Of a stretch of DNA of 64,000 nucleotides, positions 17,750 through 28,047 are shown one piece after another (positions within the stretch are counted from its first letter, which is position 1; every line of letters begins with the position of its first letter). The translations under genes and the position numbers were made by a program. Under the pieces are notes generated by a model. The model was not told the DNA's origin. It did not search any database and saw only the letters and a list, made by a program, of their open reading frames with translations. The DNA comes from Pseudomonas sp. RIT288 (GTDB taxonomy: Bacteria; Pseudomonadota; Gammaproteobacteria; Pseudomonadales; Pseudomonadaceae): NCBI RefSeq assembly GCF_000631985.1, contig NZ_JFYN01000012.1:310001-374000 (forward strand), in the 5' to 3' direction.

Positions 17750-18844
17750 ATGAGTGCCGTCACTCGCGCAGCGGTGGAAGCCGTCCTCAGCCAATACACC
17801 GACCCCTACCTGAACCAGGATCCGGTCAGTGCCGGTTGCGTGAAGCACATCGAGATCGTCGGTGATCGCGTCAACGTGCAGCTGGAAATCGGTTATGCCG
17901 CCGGTCTGTTCAAGAGCGGCTGGGCGCAGTTGCTGCAACTGGCCATCGAAAACCTCGATGGGGTGACGATCGCCAGGGTCGAGGTCAACAGCGTGATCGC
18001 CGCGCACAAGGCCCAGGCACAGATCCCGGGTTTGGCCAACGTCAAGAACGTGGTCGCCGTGGCTTCGGGCAAGGGCGGCGTGGGCAAGTCGACCACTGCG
18101 GCCAACCTCGCGCTGGCGCTGGCCCGTGAAGGCGCCAAGGTGGGGATTCTCGACGCCGACATCTATGGGCCGAGCCAAGGCATCATGTTCGGCATCCCCG
18201 AGCGCACCCGCCCCGAGGTCAAGGACCAGAAGTGGTTCGTGCCGCTCAAGGCCCACGGTGTCGAAGTCATGTCGATGGCGTTCCTGACCGACGACAACAC
18301 GCCGATGGTCTGGCGCGGGCCGATGGTCTCCGGCGCGTTGTTGCAGCTGGTTACGCAAACCGCGTGGGGCGACCTGGATTATCTGGTCATCGACATGCCG
18401 CCAGGCACCGGCGACATCCAGCTGACCCTGGCGCAGAAAGTCCCGGTGGCCGGTGCGGTGATCGTCACCACGCCGCAGGATCTGGCGCTGCTGGACGCGC
18501 GCAAAGGCGTGGAAATGTTCCGCAAGGTCAACATTCCGGTGCTGGGCGTGGTGGAAAACATGGCCGTGCATATCTGCTCGAACTGCGGACATGCCGAGCA
18601 TCTGTTCGGTGAGGGCGGTGGCGAGAAGCTGGCGACCCAATATGGCGTCGAACTGCTGGCCTCGCTGCCGCTGTCGATGCTGATCCGCGAGCAGGCCGAT
18701 GGCGGCAAGCCAACGGTAATCGCCGAGCCGGATAGCCAGATCGCGATGGTCTATCAGGAACTGGCCCGCCACGTCGGCGCGCGCATTGTGCTGCAGGAAG
18801 CGGCGACACCGGCGATGCCGAACATCAGCATCAGCGACGATTGA
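17750..18844 (+). CDS. apbC: Iron-sulfur cluster carrier, Mrp/ApbC family P-loop ATPase
   Basis: 364 residues. The N-terminal MIP18-like domain (residues 1-85) is followed by a MinD-type ATPase with deviant Walker A SGKGGVGKSTT near residue 104, switch motif DADIYGPSQG, DMPPGTGD, and the CxxC (ICSNCG) that binds a [4Fe-4S] cluster between two monomers. It carries Fe-S clusters to apo-enzymes in the cytoplasm. CGGAG lies five bases before the ATG. The position beside metG is common in proteobacteria. Confidence 0.95.
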   Translation: MSAVTRAAVEAVLSQYTDPYLNQDPVSAGCVKHIEIVGDRVNVQLEIGYAAGLFKSGWAQLLQLAIENLDGVTIARVEVNSVIAAHKAQAQIPGLANVKNVVAVASGKGGVGKSTTAANLALALAREGAKVGILDADIYGPSQGIMFGIPERTRPEVKDQKWFVPLKAHGVEVMSMAFLTDDNTPMVWRGPMVSGALLQLVTQTAWGDLDYLVIDMPPGTGDIQLTLAQKVPVAGAVIVTTPQDLALLDARKGVEMFRKVNIPVLGVVENMAVHICSNCGHAEHLFGEGGGEKLATQYGVELLASLPLSMLIREQADGGKPTVIAEPDSQIAMVYQELARHVGARIVLQEAATPAMPNISISDD

Positions 18845-18859
18845 TCAGCGTCGTTTGCT

Positions 18860-18930
18860 AAAAGATCGCAGCCTGCGGCAGCTCCTACAGAAAAGCTCTG
18901 TGTAGGAGCTGCCGCAGGCTGCGATCTTTT
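18860..18930. repeat. REP doublet, family A, after apbC
   Basis: Inverted pair of family A units, nearly perfectly palindromic: agatcgcagcctgcggcagc on the left, its complement on the right, with a 12-base centre. It sits between two converging genes and may help end transcription of both. Confidence 0.9.
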
Positions 18931-18939
18931 GATCTTGCT

Positions 18940-19698
18940 TTAGATCCGCAACCCGCCATCCATCTCCAGAATCCGTCCGGTGTAGTAGTCGTTCTCGAAG
19001 ATGTACGCCGCCGAATGGGCGATCTCTTCCGGCTTGCCCATGCGCTTGAGCGGGATACCCGAGGTCATCTTCTCCAACGCTTCCGGCTTCATGCCCAGGG
19101 TCATCTCGGTTTCGATGAAGCCCGGCGCAATGCCTGCCACGCGAATACCGTAGCGCGCGAGTTCCTTGGCCCAGGTCACGGTGGCTGCGGCCACGCCAGC
19201 CTTGGCGGCGGAATAGTTGGTCTGGCCGACGTTACCGGCGCGGGAGATCGACGAGATGTTGATGATCGCGCCGCTGTTTTTCAGCTCGACCATTTTCGCC
19301 GCCACTTCACGGGTGCACAGGAACACGCCGGTCAGGTTGACGTCGATCACCGCCTGCCACTGGGCCAGACTCATCTTGGTCATTTCGCCGTCCTTGACCT
19401 TGAGCAGCAGGCCGTCACGCAGGATCCCGGCGTTGTTGATCAGGCCATGGATCGCGCCGAAATCTTCGGCGACCTGGGCGACCATGTGCTCGACCTGTTC
19501 TTCATTGGCCACGTTGCACAGATAGCTGCGCGCCTCGACACCCTTGGCTTTGCAAGCCGCGACCGCGTCGTCGAGTTTTTCCTGGTTGAGGTCGACCAGC
19601 GCGAGCTTCGCGCCTTTGCCGGCGAAATACTCGGCCATGGAGCGGCCCAAACCCTGGCAACCGCCGGTGATAATGATTACTTTGTCGTTGAGTTGCAT
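18940..19698 (-). CDS. Short-chain dehydrogenase/reductase (FabG-like)
   Basis: 252 residues of the classical SDR family. The Rossmann glycine motif TGGCQGLG is at residues 11-18, NNAG follows near residue 90, and the catalytic set is Ser ([10 protein letters not shown]), Tyr and Lys (YSAAK). The closest annotated kin are 3-oxoacyl-ACP reductases and acetoacetyl-CoA reductases. There is no acp or fab gene nearby, so the substrate is open. The ATG with [13 protein letters not shown] is the natural start; a longer frame upstream lacks conservation. It is divergent from the HugZ-like gene. Confidence 0.88.
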   Translation of the reverse strand: MQLNDKVIIITGGCQGLGRSMAEYFAGKGAKLALVDLNQEKLDDAVAACKAKGVEARSYLCNVANEEQVEHMVAQVAEDFGAIHGLINNAGILRDGLLLKVKDGEMTKMSLAQWQAVIDVNLTGVFLCTREVAAKMVELKNSGAIINISSISRAGNVGQTNYSAAKAGVAAATVTWAKELARYGIRVAGIAPGFIETEMTLGMKPEALEKMTSGIPLKRMGKPEEIAHSAAYIFENDYYTGRILEMDGGLRI

Positions 19699-19862
19699 TC
19701 GCGTGCCCCGATAGCCAGTCTGAGTGGTTTTTGTTATTGGCGACGCTCGATCTGTACCGGTGATGGCCAGATTGCCTATGAGCATTGCCCGATGGCGTGA
19801 CCGGGACTTATCCCCAGGCGCCTGTCCGTTTTTTCGACGGATTCTATTTAAGGAGTCATAAA

Positions 19863-20594
19863 TTGAGCGTTGAAGCGGCCAAGAATGCCCGAGAATTGCT
19901 TCTCAAGGAATACCGTGGCGTATTGTCCACCCACTCCAAATCGATGCCCGGTTTCCCGTTTGGCTCGGTGGTGCCGTATTGCCTGGACGAGCAGGGCCGC
20001 CCGCTGATCCTGATCAGCCGCATCGCCCAGCACACCCACAACCTGCAGAAGGACCCGAAATGTTCGCTGCTGGTGGGCGAGCGTGAGGCCGACGACGTGC
20101 AGGCCGTTGGTCGCCTGACCTATCTGGCCGAAGCGCAGAAGCTCGAAGACCCGGCTGCCATCGAAGCCGCCGCCGAGCGTTACTACCGGTATTTCCCCGA
20201 CTCGCAGAACTATCACAAGGCCCACGACTTTGATTTCTGGGTGCTCAACCCGGTGCGTCACCGCTACATCGGCGGTTTCGGTGCGATTCACTGGGTTGAT
20301 CAGCTGACCCTGGCCAACCCGTTTGCCGGCAAGGCCGAAATCAGCATGGTCGAGCACATGAACAGCGATCACGCCAAAGCCATCGCCCACTACGTGGAAC
20401 TCTGCGGATTGCCGAAAACCGTACCGGCGCAGCTGGCCGGAATCGACAGCGAAGGCATGCACTTGCGCATTGGTCAGGCACTGTATTGGCTACCGTTTCC
20501 AGCGCCTTGTCATACGCCGATACAAGTGCGCGAAGCCTTGGTTTCTCTGGCTCACGCCGAGGTCTGGCCAAAAAATGCGGTGGCCGACGCTTGA
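19863..20594 (+). CDS. HugZ-family protein (PNPOx-like split barrel plus DUF2470)
   Basis: 243 residues. The N-terminal two-thirds is a flavin/heme split-barrel ([22 protein letters not shown], then FPFGSVVPY and [19 protein letters not shown]). The C-terminal DUF2470 domain begins [14 protein letters not shown], the histidine-rich part that contacts heme in HugZ. Relatives degrade or bind heme; others have no known substrate. The start is TTG: aaggag lies seven bases upstream and family members start SVEAAK, whereas an in-frame ATG 26 codons earlier has no ribosome site. No other heme-uptake gene is adjacent. Confidence 0.82.
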   Translation: MSVEAAKNARELLLKEYRGVLSTHSKSMPGFPFGSVVPYCLDEQGRPLILISRIAQHTHNLQKDPKCSLLVGEREADDVQAVGRLTYLAEAQKLEDPAAIEAAAERYYRYFPDSQNYHKAHDFDFWVLNPVRHRYIGGFGAIHWVDQLTLANPFAGKAEISMVEHMNSDHAKAIAHYVELCGLPKTVPAQLAGIDSEGMHLRIGQALYWLPFPAPCHTPIQVREALVSLAHAEVWPKNAVADA

Positions 20595-20659
20595 ATTCAC
20601 GAAAGGGCGACGTCATCTAAGGCTTACTGCAAGGCATTTCTTGCGTTGAGGAATCTTTG

Positions 20660-21136
20660 ATGCGCCCTTTTTTGTTGCTCTTTCTGCTGTTTCCGGTGCT
20701 GGAGCTGTTCGTATTCGTCAAAGTGGCAGGGGCGATCGGGTTTTTCCCGGCCCTGCTGCTGATCATTCTCGGCTCGATGTTCGGTGTGTTCGTACTGCGC
20801 GTCGCCGGTCTGGCCACGGCCCTGCGTGCCCGTGAAAGCCTGAATCGCGGTGAACTGCCCGCGCAGACCATGCTCGAAGGCCTGATGCTGGCACTGGCCG
20901 GTGGCCTGTTGATCCTGCCGGGCTTCGTCAGCGACGTGGTCGGTCTGGTGATGTTGCTGCCGTTCACCCGTCGCCTGCTGGCCAATAAAATGCGCCAGCG
21001 CGCCGAAGAGCAGGCGATGCGTCAGCGTGCCTTCGCCGACGACCTGCAACCCCGTGGCGGTCCTGCACCGCGCCAGCCTCTGGGCCGAGAGGGTGATGTG
21101 ATCGAAGGCGAGTTCGAACATCGCGACAGCAAGTAA
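20660..21136 (+). CDS. fxsA: FxsA family inner-membrane protein
   Basis: 158 residues. Four hydrophobic segments in the first 110 residues (FLLLFLLFPVLELFVFV, IGFFPALLLIILGSMFGVFVL, MLALAGGLLILPGFVSD, VVGLVMLLPF) are followed by a charged cytoplasmic tail. FxsA overproduction lets E. coli exclude phage T7 F-exclusion; its normal job is unknown. It precedes groES in many gammaproteobacteria, as here. A terminator separates it from groES. Confidence 0.92.
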   Translation: MRPFLLLFLLFPVLELFVFVKVAGAIGFFPALLLIILGSMFGVFVLRVAGLATALRARESLNRGELPAQTMLEGLMLALAGGLLILPGFVSDVVGLVMLLPFTRRLLANKMRQRAEEQAMRQRAFADDLQPRGGPAPRQPLGREGDVIEGEFEHRDSK

Positions 21137-21149
21137 CCTCTGCATCGAC

Positions 21150-21175
21150 ACGGCACCTTCGGGTGCCGTTTCTTT
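21150..21175 (+). terminator. Terminator of fxsA
   Basis: Tight hairpin acggcacc-ttcg-ggtgccgt with a stable tetraloop, followed by tttcttt. Confidence 0.85.
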
Positions 21176-21223
21176 GTGCGCGGCATTCAAGGGGCAAATG
21201 ATGAAAAATTTTCTGCCCCCGCC

Positions 21224-21250
21224 CTTGTAATAAGCTTATGCGCCCTTATG
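21224..21250 (+). promoter_or_regulatory. Probable sigma-32 (RpoH) promoter of groES-groEL
   Basis: cttgtaa followed after 12 bases by cccttatg approximates the heat-shock consensus cttgaaa / ccccatnt. It lies 145-170 bases upstream of groES, leaving a long leader. Confidence 0.45.
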
Positions 21251-21254
21251 TATC

Positions 21255-21380
21255 GGTCACCGAAAGGTTTCCGGCATTTGAGTCGGACAGACTTCCGCGG
21301 CTCGCTCGACGAACCGCAACCGGCGCAGGCCGGATTTGTTAAACCCGCCGGGACTACACCGGCCGATGAAAACCACAATT
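21255..21380 (+). ncRNA. Structured groES leader, candidate Pseudomon-groES RNA motif
   Basis: The groES 5' leader contains two GC-rich hairpins, ccggc/gccgg at 21320-21333 and gccgg/ccggc at 21347-21363, ending about 14 bases before the ribosome site aggaga. A conserved RNA motif (Pseudomon-groES) is known in this exact place in pseudomonads; I did not align this copy to the published model. Confidence 0.5.
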
Positions 21381-21394
21381 AGGAGAGATCGACA

Positions 21395-21688
21395 ATGAAG
21401 CTTCGTCCTCTGCATGACCGCGTCGTCATCCGTCGCAGCGAAGAAGAAAAGAAAACCGCTGGCGGTATCGTCCTGCCAGGTTCGGCTGCTGAAAAAGCCA
21501 ACCACGGTGTGATCGTCGCTGCAGGCCCGGGCAAGACCCTGGAAAACGGTGAAGTGCGTGCGCTGGCCGTTAAAGTCGGCGACAAGGTTGTGTTCGGTCC
21601 TTACTCCGGCAGCAACACTGTGAAAGTCGACGGCGAAGACCTGCTGGTAATGGCTGAGAACGAGATTCTCGCTGTACTGGAAGGCTGA
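21395..21688 (+). CDS. groES: Co-chaperonin GroES
   Basis: 97 residues. The N-terminus [13 protein letters not shown] and the mobile loop [15 protein letters not shown], which docks on GroEL, are intact. The C-terminal strand is [14 protein letters not shown]. It caps the GroEL cage. Aggaga lies seven to eight bases before ATG. It is first in an operon with groEL, 49 bases apart, preceded by a heat-shock-type promoter. Confidence 0.99.
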   Translation: MKLRPLHDRVVIRRSEEEKKTAGGIVLPGSAAEKANHGVIVAAGPGKTLENGEVRALAVKVGDKVVFGPYSGSNTVKVDGEDLLVMAENEILAVLEG

Positions 21689-21725
21689 TACCCCGCTCAT
21701 TTTCCCGCTACTACAAAGTATTTAA

Positions 21726-23384
<1,659 letters not shown>

Positions 23385-23405
23385 GCCAGCCTTGACCCTG
23401 TAACG

Positions 23406-23442
23406 AAAAACCCCGCCTGCGATGAGCAGGCGGGGTTTTTTA
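23406..23442 (+). terminator. Terminator of groES-groEL
   Basis: Strong stem ccccgcctgc/gcaggcgggg with loop gatga, flanked by A and T runs. Confidence 0.9.
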
Positions 23443-23473
23443 TTGCCCGGATTTCAAGCTTCACACCGTCCCC

Positions 23474-23562
23474 TGTGGGAGCGAGCCTGCTCGCGAAAGC
23501 AATCCAGTGTCCACTACAGCTGTGACGCATACACAGCATTCGCGAGCAGGCTCGCTCCCACA
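23474..23562. repeat. REP doublet, family B, after groEL
   Basis: Left arm gggagcgagcctgctcgcg and its inverted copy on the right, about 45 bases apart, between the two terminators of converging genes. Confidence 0.9.
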
Positions 23563-23598
23563 TTGGGATCTGGATTTCCTGTGATAACCGGTTGAACA

Positions 23599-23633
23599 AA
23601 AAAAACGCCCCGGTGCATCAGCCCGGGGCGTCT
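23599..23633 (-). terminator. Terminator of the LtaS-type sulfatase gene
   Basis: On the minus strand: stem gacgccccgg/ccggggcgt followed by eight T residues, 10 bases past the stop codon. Confidence 0.88.
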
Positions 23634-23643
23634 CTATTGACGA

Positions 23644-25593
23644 TTACTGCTCGCTGACCTGGACAGTGCTGTCCTTCGCCGGCTTCCAGCTCAACAACTG
23701 CTGTTTGAAGCCATAACTGGCCGCCTGGTAATACGCAATCGCCCGACTGACCAGCGGGTCGTCGCTGCTGACCCGCGACTCGCGGCTTTCGGTCAGCGCG
23801 TCATCATGCCGGCGCAAGCTCTGGTGCGGACTGAGAATCGCCAGATCCTTGCCATCGAACAGACCCAGATGCTGATAGTTGCCGACCACCACACGCGGTG
23901 GCAGCGGGTTGTCCTGCAGCAGGTTGCGACCGAAGAACGTCGAGGTGTAATCCAGATTGAGCAAACCCAGCAGCGTCGGGGCCAGATCGATCTGGCTGGC
24001 CAGTTGCGCGCTCTCGCGTGCCTCGATGATTTTCGGCGCGTAGATGAACAGCGGGATCTGATAGTTGGCGATCGGCAAGTCTTCCTTGCCGGCGCTGCCC
24101 GCGGTGTGATCGGCGACGAAGATGAAGATCGTGTTGTCGAACCACGGCTTCTGCCGCGCCTGCTCAAGGAACTGACCAATCGCGAAGTCGGTGTACTTCA
24201 CCGCGCCATCACGGCCGTTGCCGGATTTGATGTCGATCCGGTTGTCCGGATAGGTATAAGGACGATGGTTGGACGTGGTCATCAGTTGCAGCAGGAACGG
24301 TTGTTGTTTGGCGTAGTCGGCATCCGCCAGTTTCAGAGTCTGGCGGTACAGATCTTCGTCGGCCATGCCCCAGGCGTTCTTGAAGTGGATCTCGGCTTCA
24401 TCGACGCTGCTTTGGTCAACGACGCGATAGCCGTTGCCGCTGAAGAATGCGTTCATGTTGTCGAAGTAACCGCGTCCGCCGTAGACAAACACGCTGTCGT
24501 AACCCACCGCGCTCAACTGCTGGCCAAGGCTGGCGAAACCGCTTTCACGGCCGATGCGCTTGACGATCGAACGGCCGGGCGTCGGCGGGATGGCCAGGGT
24601 GATCGCTTCCAGACCGCGGTCGGTGCGGGTGCCGGTGGCGTAGAAGTTGTTGAAGTACAGGCTCTGCTTGCGCAAGGCGTCGAGGTTGGGCGTCAGGTTG
24701 CGACCGTCGCCATTGCTGCCCAGGTACTTGGCGCTGAGGCTTTCGATGGTCACCAGCACAATGTTCGGCTTGCGCGGGGTGCCCGGGTTGTCGATCACCC
24801 GGCGGATGTCCTGTGGATCCTTGCCGATGAAGCGTGCGTCGCTTTCGCTCAACTCGGCGCGGATCTGGCTGGCGACTTTTTCTGCCGGCAGGCTCTTGTA
24901 GAACTGGGTGTAGTCCAGTTCATTGTTACGGAACGCGGCGAAGAACTGATACGGGCCGTTGCTGGCCAGTTCGTTCTGGTAGGCGTTGCCGCCCTGGGCG
25001 CGCGGTGCGTCCTGACTGAGCAGTTGCAGGCTCAGACCCGCGACGATCAACAGGCCCAATGCACTGAGCAGACGCCCGCGCAGCGCTGGCAGCGGAGCAT
25101 TCATGGCAGCATTGAACGGCTTGCCCAAGGCAAAACTGATCACCACGGCGAGTACCGCGAGGAGACTCAGCAGCTTGCCGATCGGGTACGACTCGAGGAC
25201 GTTGTTCAGCACCTCGTCCGAGTACACCAGGTAATCGACGGCGATGAAGTTGAAGCGCACGCCGAACTCGTCCCAGAACAGCCATTCGGCCACCGCCACG
25301 AACAGCATGGCGAACAGGCTGATGGTCAGCAGAGCGCGCAGGAACCCGCGATGTCCACGACGCCGCCACAGGCCCGGCGGGCAGAGCAGCAGGTACAAGC
25401 CCATCGGCAGCGCCGCGTAGGCAAGGAAACCCAGGTCGTAGAGCGCGCCGATGCCGAACACCGACAGGGCGAAGCCGCCGGCCTCATCCAGGTGAGTCAG
25501 CAGTAATACTGCTCGGGTCAGAAGAAAGAAGACCAGCCAGGCGCCGGTGATGAGCAACAGAAAGCGCAGGGGCGCAGTCTTGAAAGGGGCCAT
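23644..25593 (-). CDS. LtaS-type membrane sulfatase / phosphoglycerol (or phosphoethanolamine) transferase
   Basis: 649 residues. Five membrane helices occupy residues 1-195 (for example FLLLITGAWLVFFLL and LSALGLLIVAGLSL). The periplasmic sulfatase domain begins near 275: metal ligand Glu284 in VTIESLS, catalytic threonine in GTRTDRGLEA (probably Thr324), NHRPYT and VADHTAGSAG. Such enzymes move phosphoglycerol or phosphoethanolamine onto glucans, lipids or LPS. It is divergent from colRS, and a ColR-box-like site lies 71 bases upstream, so membrane-stress control is likely. The donor and acceptor are unknown. Confidence 0.85.
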   Translation of the reverse strand: MAPFKTAPLRFLLLITGAWLVFFLLTRAVLLLTHLDEAGGFALSVFGIGALYDLGFLAYAALPMGLYLLLCPPGLWRRRGHRGFLRALLTISLFAMLFVAVAEWLFWDEFGVRFNFIAVDYLVYSDEVLNNVLESYPIGKLLSLLAVLAVVISFALGKPFNAAMNAPLPALRGRLLSALGLLIVAGLSLQLLSQDAPRAQGGNAYQNELASNGPYQFFAAFRNNELDYTQFYKSLPAEKVASQIRAELSESDARFIGKDPQDIRRVIDNPGTPRKPNIVLVTIESLSAKYLGSNGDGRNLTPNLDALRKQSLYFNNFYATGTRTDRGLEAITLAIPPTPGRSIVKRIGRESGFASLGQQLSAVGYDSVFVYGGRGYFDNMNAFFSGNGYRVVDQSSVDEAEIHFKNAWGMADEDLYRQTLKLADADYAKQQPFLLQLMTTSNHRPYTYPDNRIDIKSGNGRDGAVKYTDFAIGQFLEQARQKPWFDNTIFIFVADHTAGSAGKEDLPIANYQIPLFIYAPKIIEARESAQLASQIDLAPTLLGLLNLDYTSTFFGRNLLQDNPLPPRVVVGNYQHLGLFDGKDLAILSPHQSLRRHDDALTESRESRVSSDDPLVSRAIAYYQAASYGFKQQLLSWKPAKDSTVQVSEQ

Positions 25594-25663
25594 TGTCTGG
25601 TTTTCCTGATATCAGTGGCGCGCGAGTTTCGCGGCGTCACTGTCGTCAGGTTGTGAATCGACA

Positions 25664-25679
25664 GTGAAAACTTTGTTAA
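25664..25679 (-). promoter_or_regulatory. Putative ColR box upstream of the sulfatase gene
   Basis: On the minus strand the sequence is ttaacaaagttttcac. Compared with the ColR consensus I recall, YYNASNNYTTTTTCAC, it differs at two adjacent positions only. The same two positions differ in the second site at 27964-27979. Confidence 0.5.
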
Positions 25680-25796
25680 ACATTTAATTTGCCTGGGCAA
25701 ATTGATTTGCACGCCTGTCGGCCCTAGCCCTGAGCCGGCGATGGCCTTAAGCTGCGCGGGCCATGACGGCCGTCACTGTGTACGGAGGAGATGCCA

Positions 25797-26480
25797 ATGC
25801 GAATTCTATTGGTCGAAGACAACCGCGATATCCTGGCCAACCTGGCCGATTACCTGGGGCTCAAAGGCTATACCGTCGATTGCGCCCAGGACGGCTTGTC
25901 GGGCCTGCATCTGGCTGCCACCGAACATTACGACCTGATCGTGCTCGATATCATGCTGCCGGGGATCGACGGCTACACCCTGTGCAAGCGCCTGCGTGAA
26001 GACGCCCGACGCGATACGCCGGTGATCATGCTCACCGCCCGCGATCAACTCGACGACCGCCTGCAGGGCTTCAAGTCCGGGGCCGACGATTACCTGGTCA
26101 AACCGTTTGCGTTGTCGGAACTGGCGGCGCGCATCGAAGCCGTGATGCGTCGCACCCAGGGTGGCGGCCGTCGTGCGCTGCAGGTCGGCGACTTGTCCTA
26201 TGACCTCGATACCCTGGAGGTGACCCGCGAGGGCAAGCTGCTCAAACTCAACCCGGTCGGCCTGAAGCTGCTGGCGGTCTTGATGCAGAAGAGTCCGCAC
26301 GTCCTGCGCCGGGAAATTCTCGAAGAAGCGCTTTGGGGGGATGACTGCCCGGACAGCGACAGCTTGCGCAGCCACGTCCACCAATTGCGTCAGGTGATCG
26401 ACAAGCCCTTCGCCAAGCCGTTGCTGCACACCGTGCACGGCGTGGGTTACCGCTTGGCCGAGGGGCGTGATGGAGTTTAA
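25797..26480 (+). CDS. colR: Response regulator ColR
   Basis: 227 residues, OmpR/PhoB family. Receiver domain with phospho-acceptor Asp51 (VLDIMLPG) and the conserved lysine in DYLVKPF; C-terminal winged helix with SDSLRSHVHQLRQVIDKPF and the terminal HTVHGVGYRLAEG. It matches the known Pseudomonas ColR sequence very closely. ColRS responds to excess zinc, iron and other metals and protects the outer membrane. The start at 25797 leaves ggaggag six bases upstream; an ATG two codons earlier would sit directly on that site. It overlaps colS. Confidence 0.95.
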   Translation: MRILLVEDNRDILANLADYLGLKGYTVDCAQDGLSGLHLAATEHYDLIVLDIMLPGIDGYTLCKRLREDARRDTPVIMLTARDQLDDRLQGFKSGADDYLVKPFALSELAARIEAVMRRTQGGGRRALQVGDLSYDLDTLEVTREGKLLKLNPVGLKLLAVLMQKSPHVLRREILEEALWGDDCPDSDSLRSHVHQLRQVIDKPFAKPLLHTVHGVGYRLAEGRDGV

Positions 26481-27744
26481 GCAGAGCCTTTCCCAGCGGA
26501 TCATCATCGCCTTTGCGCTGATGAGTGCGCTGGTGGCCGGTGCCTTCGCCATGGGCATCGTGGCAACCGTGCACCTGGTGGAGGAGAAACTGATTTCGGC
26601 AGGACTGGGCGGTGACCTGCAACGTCTGCTGTTGATGGACAACGTCTCGGACTGGAGCCATCGCCCGGAACCGGACCAGTTGTTCTATTTCAGCGGCGGG
26701 CCGGGTGATTTCGAACTGCCCAAGGATCTGCGTCACCTCGATGCGGGGTTCCACGAAGTGTTCCGCGAGCAGCTGTCGTATCACGCGATGGTCGAGATCG
26801 TCGACGGTCGTCGTTACGTGTTGCTGCAGGATCAAAGTGATTTCGAAGAGCGCGAACGCGTGCTGTTTGCCGTGGTGCTGGTGGGTTTTGTGCTCAGTCT
26901 GGCGCTGGCGGTGTTCCTCGGCTGGGTGCTGGCGCGAAAAGTCATGGCGCCAGTGGTGCGCCTGGCACGGCAAGTGCGGCATCGCGATCAACTGCTGGGG
27001 CTGGCGCCGCCGCTGGCACCGGACTATGCGGCTGACGAAGTCGGCGAACTGGCGGTGGCGTTCGATGCCACGCTGGGGCGCTTGCGTCAGGCGCTGACCC
27101 GCGAGCGGCTGTTTACCAGCGATGTCAGCCACGAACTGCGCACACCGTTGATGGTACTGGCCAGTTCCTGCGAACTGCTGCTGGAAAATCCGGGACTGGA
27201 TCAACGCGGCCGTGCCCAGGTCGAGCGCATCGCTCGCGCCAGTGAAGAAATGCGCGAACTGGTGCAGACCTTCCTGATGCTCGCCCGCGCCCAGCGTGAA
27301 GATGCCGGTTCAGCGCCGCAGCAGAACCTTGCCCAAGTGGCCGACGGACTGCTGAGTATCTGGCGCGAACCGATCAAATCGAAAGGTCTGCAGCTGTTGT
27401 TCGAGCCGGGCAACCCGCCGGACACGTGCTTCAACGCCACCCTGCTCGGCGCGGTCATGGGTAATCTGCTGCGCAACGCCTGCCACTACACCGAGCACGG
27501 ATTCATTCGCCTGACACTCAACGACCACGGTTTCGTCGTCGAAGATTCGGGCGTCGGCATTCCCGAGGAAAAGCGCGAAGCCATGTTCCAGCCATTCGTG
27601 CGCGGCAATGAGAAGCGCGGCGAAGGCCTGGGCCTGGGCTTGTCGCTGGTCCAGCGGATCTGTGAAAACCAGGGCTGGGAGGTGACGTTGAGCACCATGC
27701 AGCCCAATGGCTGCCGTTTCGAGGTAACCCTGGGTCAGCGTTGA
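26470..27744 (+). CDS. colS: Sensor histidine kinase ColS
   Basis: 424 residues. Two membrane helices (about 10-35 and 131-153) bracket a periplasmic sensor of about 95 residues. Residues reported for metal sensing in P. putida ColS have counterparts here: His35, Glu38, Asp57, Glu96, His105 and the ExxE pair Glu126/Glu129. The cytoplasmic part has a HAMP-like linker, the H-box with His220 (DVSHELRTPL), N-box LLRNACHY, and glycine boxes EDSGVGIPEEK and GEGLGLGLSLV. It overlaps the end of colR by 11 bases. The P. putida residue numbers are from memory. Confidence 0.95.
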   Translation: MEFKQSLSQRIIIAFALMSALVAGAFAMGIVATVHLVEEKLISAGLGGDLQRLLLMDNVSDWSHRPEPDQLFYFSGGPGDFELPKDLRHLDAGFHEVFREQLSYHAMVEIVDGRRYVLLQDQSDFEERERVLFAVVLVGFVLSLALAVFLGWVLARKVMAPVVRLARQVRHRDQLLGLAPPLAPDYAADEVGELAVAFDATLGRLRQALTRERLFTSDVSHELRTPLMVLASSCELLLENPGLDQRGRAQVERIARASEEMRELVQTFLMLARAQREDAGSAPQQNLAQVADGLLSIWREPIKSKGLQLLFEPGNPPDTCFNATLLGAVMGNLLRNACHYTEHGFIRLTLNDHGFVVEDSGVGIPEEKREAMFQPFVRGNEKRGEGLGLGLSLVQRICENQGWEVTLSTMQPNGCRFEVTLGQR

Positions 27745-27792
27745 ACCCCAAACCCAGGCGGCCGCACCCTGAGTGCTGGCATTTGATGACGC

Positions 27793-27860
27793 CTTCGCGA
27801 GCACGCTCGCTCCCACAGAGATCTGCGGTACAAAGGTGGGAGCGAGCCTGCTCGCGAAGG
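27793..27860. repeat. REP doublet, family B, after colS
   Basis: cttcgcgagcacgctcgctc on the left (one base changed from the usual unit) and gggagcgagcctgctcgcg on the right, in inverted orientation with a short spacer. Confidence 0.85.
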
Positions 27861-27963
27861 GGCTGAACGGCGGTCTTGAATCAGCAGTGGCCGCCGGATT
27901 CAGCTAATGGCCCCGCGCTATTGCTTTCTCCCTGTAAAACCCTGTAATAATTTGCCGGTTTAC

Positions 27964-27979
27964 CTGACGTAATTTTCAC
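27964..27979 (+). promoter_or_regulatory. Putative ColR box upstream of the methyltransferase-InaA genes
   Basis: ctgacgtaattttcac fits YYNASNNYTTTTTCAC with two mismatches and lies 69 bases before the methyltransferase start. Its distance and orientation mirror the site before the divergent sulfatase gene. Confidence 0.55.
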
Positions 27980-28047
27980 AAAGGGACGACCTGACGCTGA
28001 CATGCCAGTACCTATGGTAAGGGCATCAGTTATTCAGGAGTTCCGCA

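Larger units (their letters stand above)
27745..28047. other. Intergenic region between colS and the methyltransferase
   Basis: About 300 bases. It holds a REP doublet (27793-27860), then an AT-richer promoter stretch with a ColR-box-like site (27964-27979) and the methyltransferase ribosome site caggag. No gene is seen. Confidence 0.8.
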
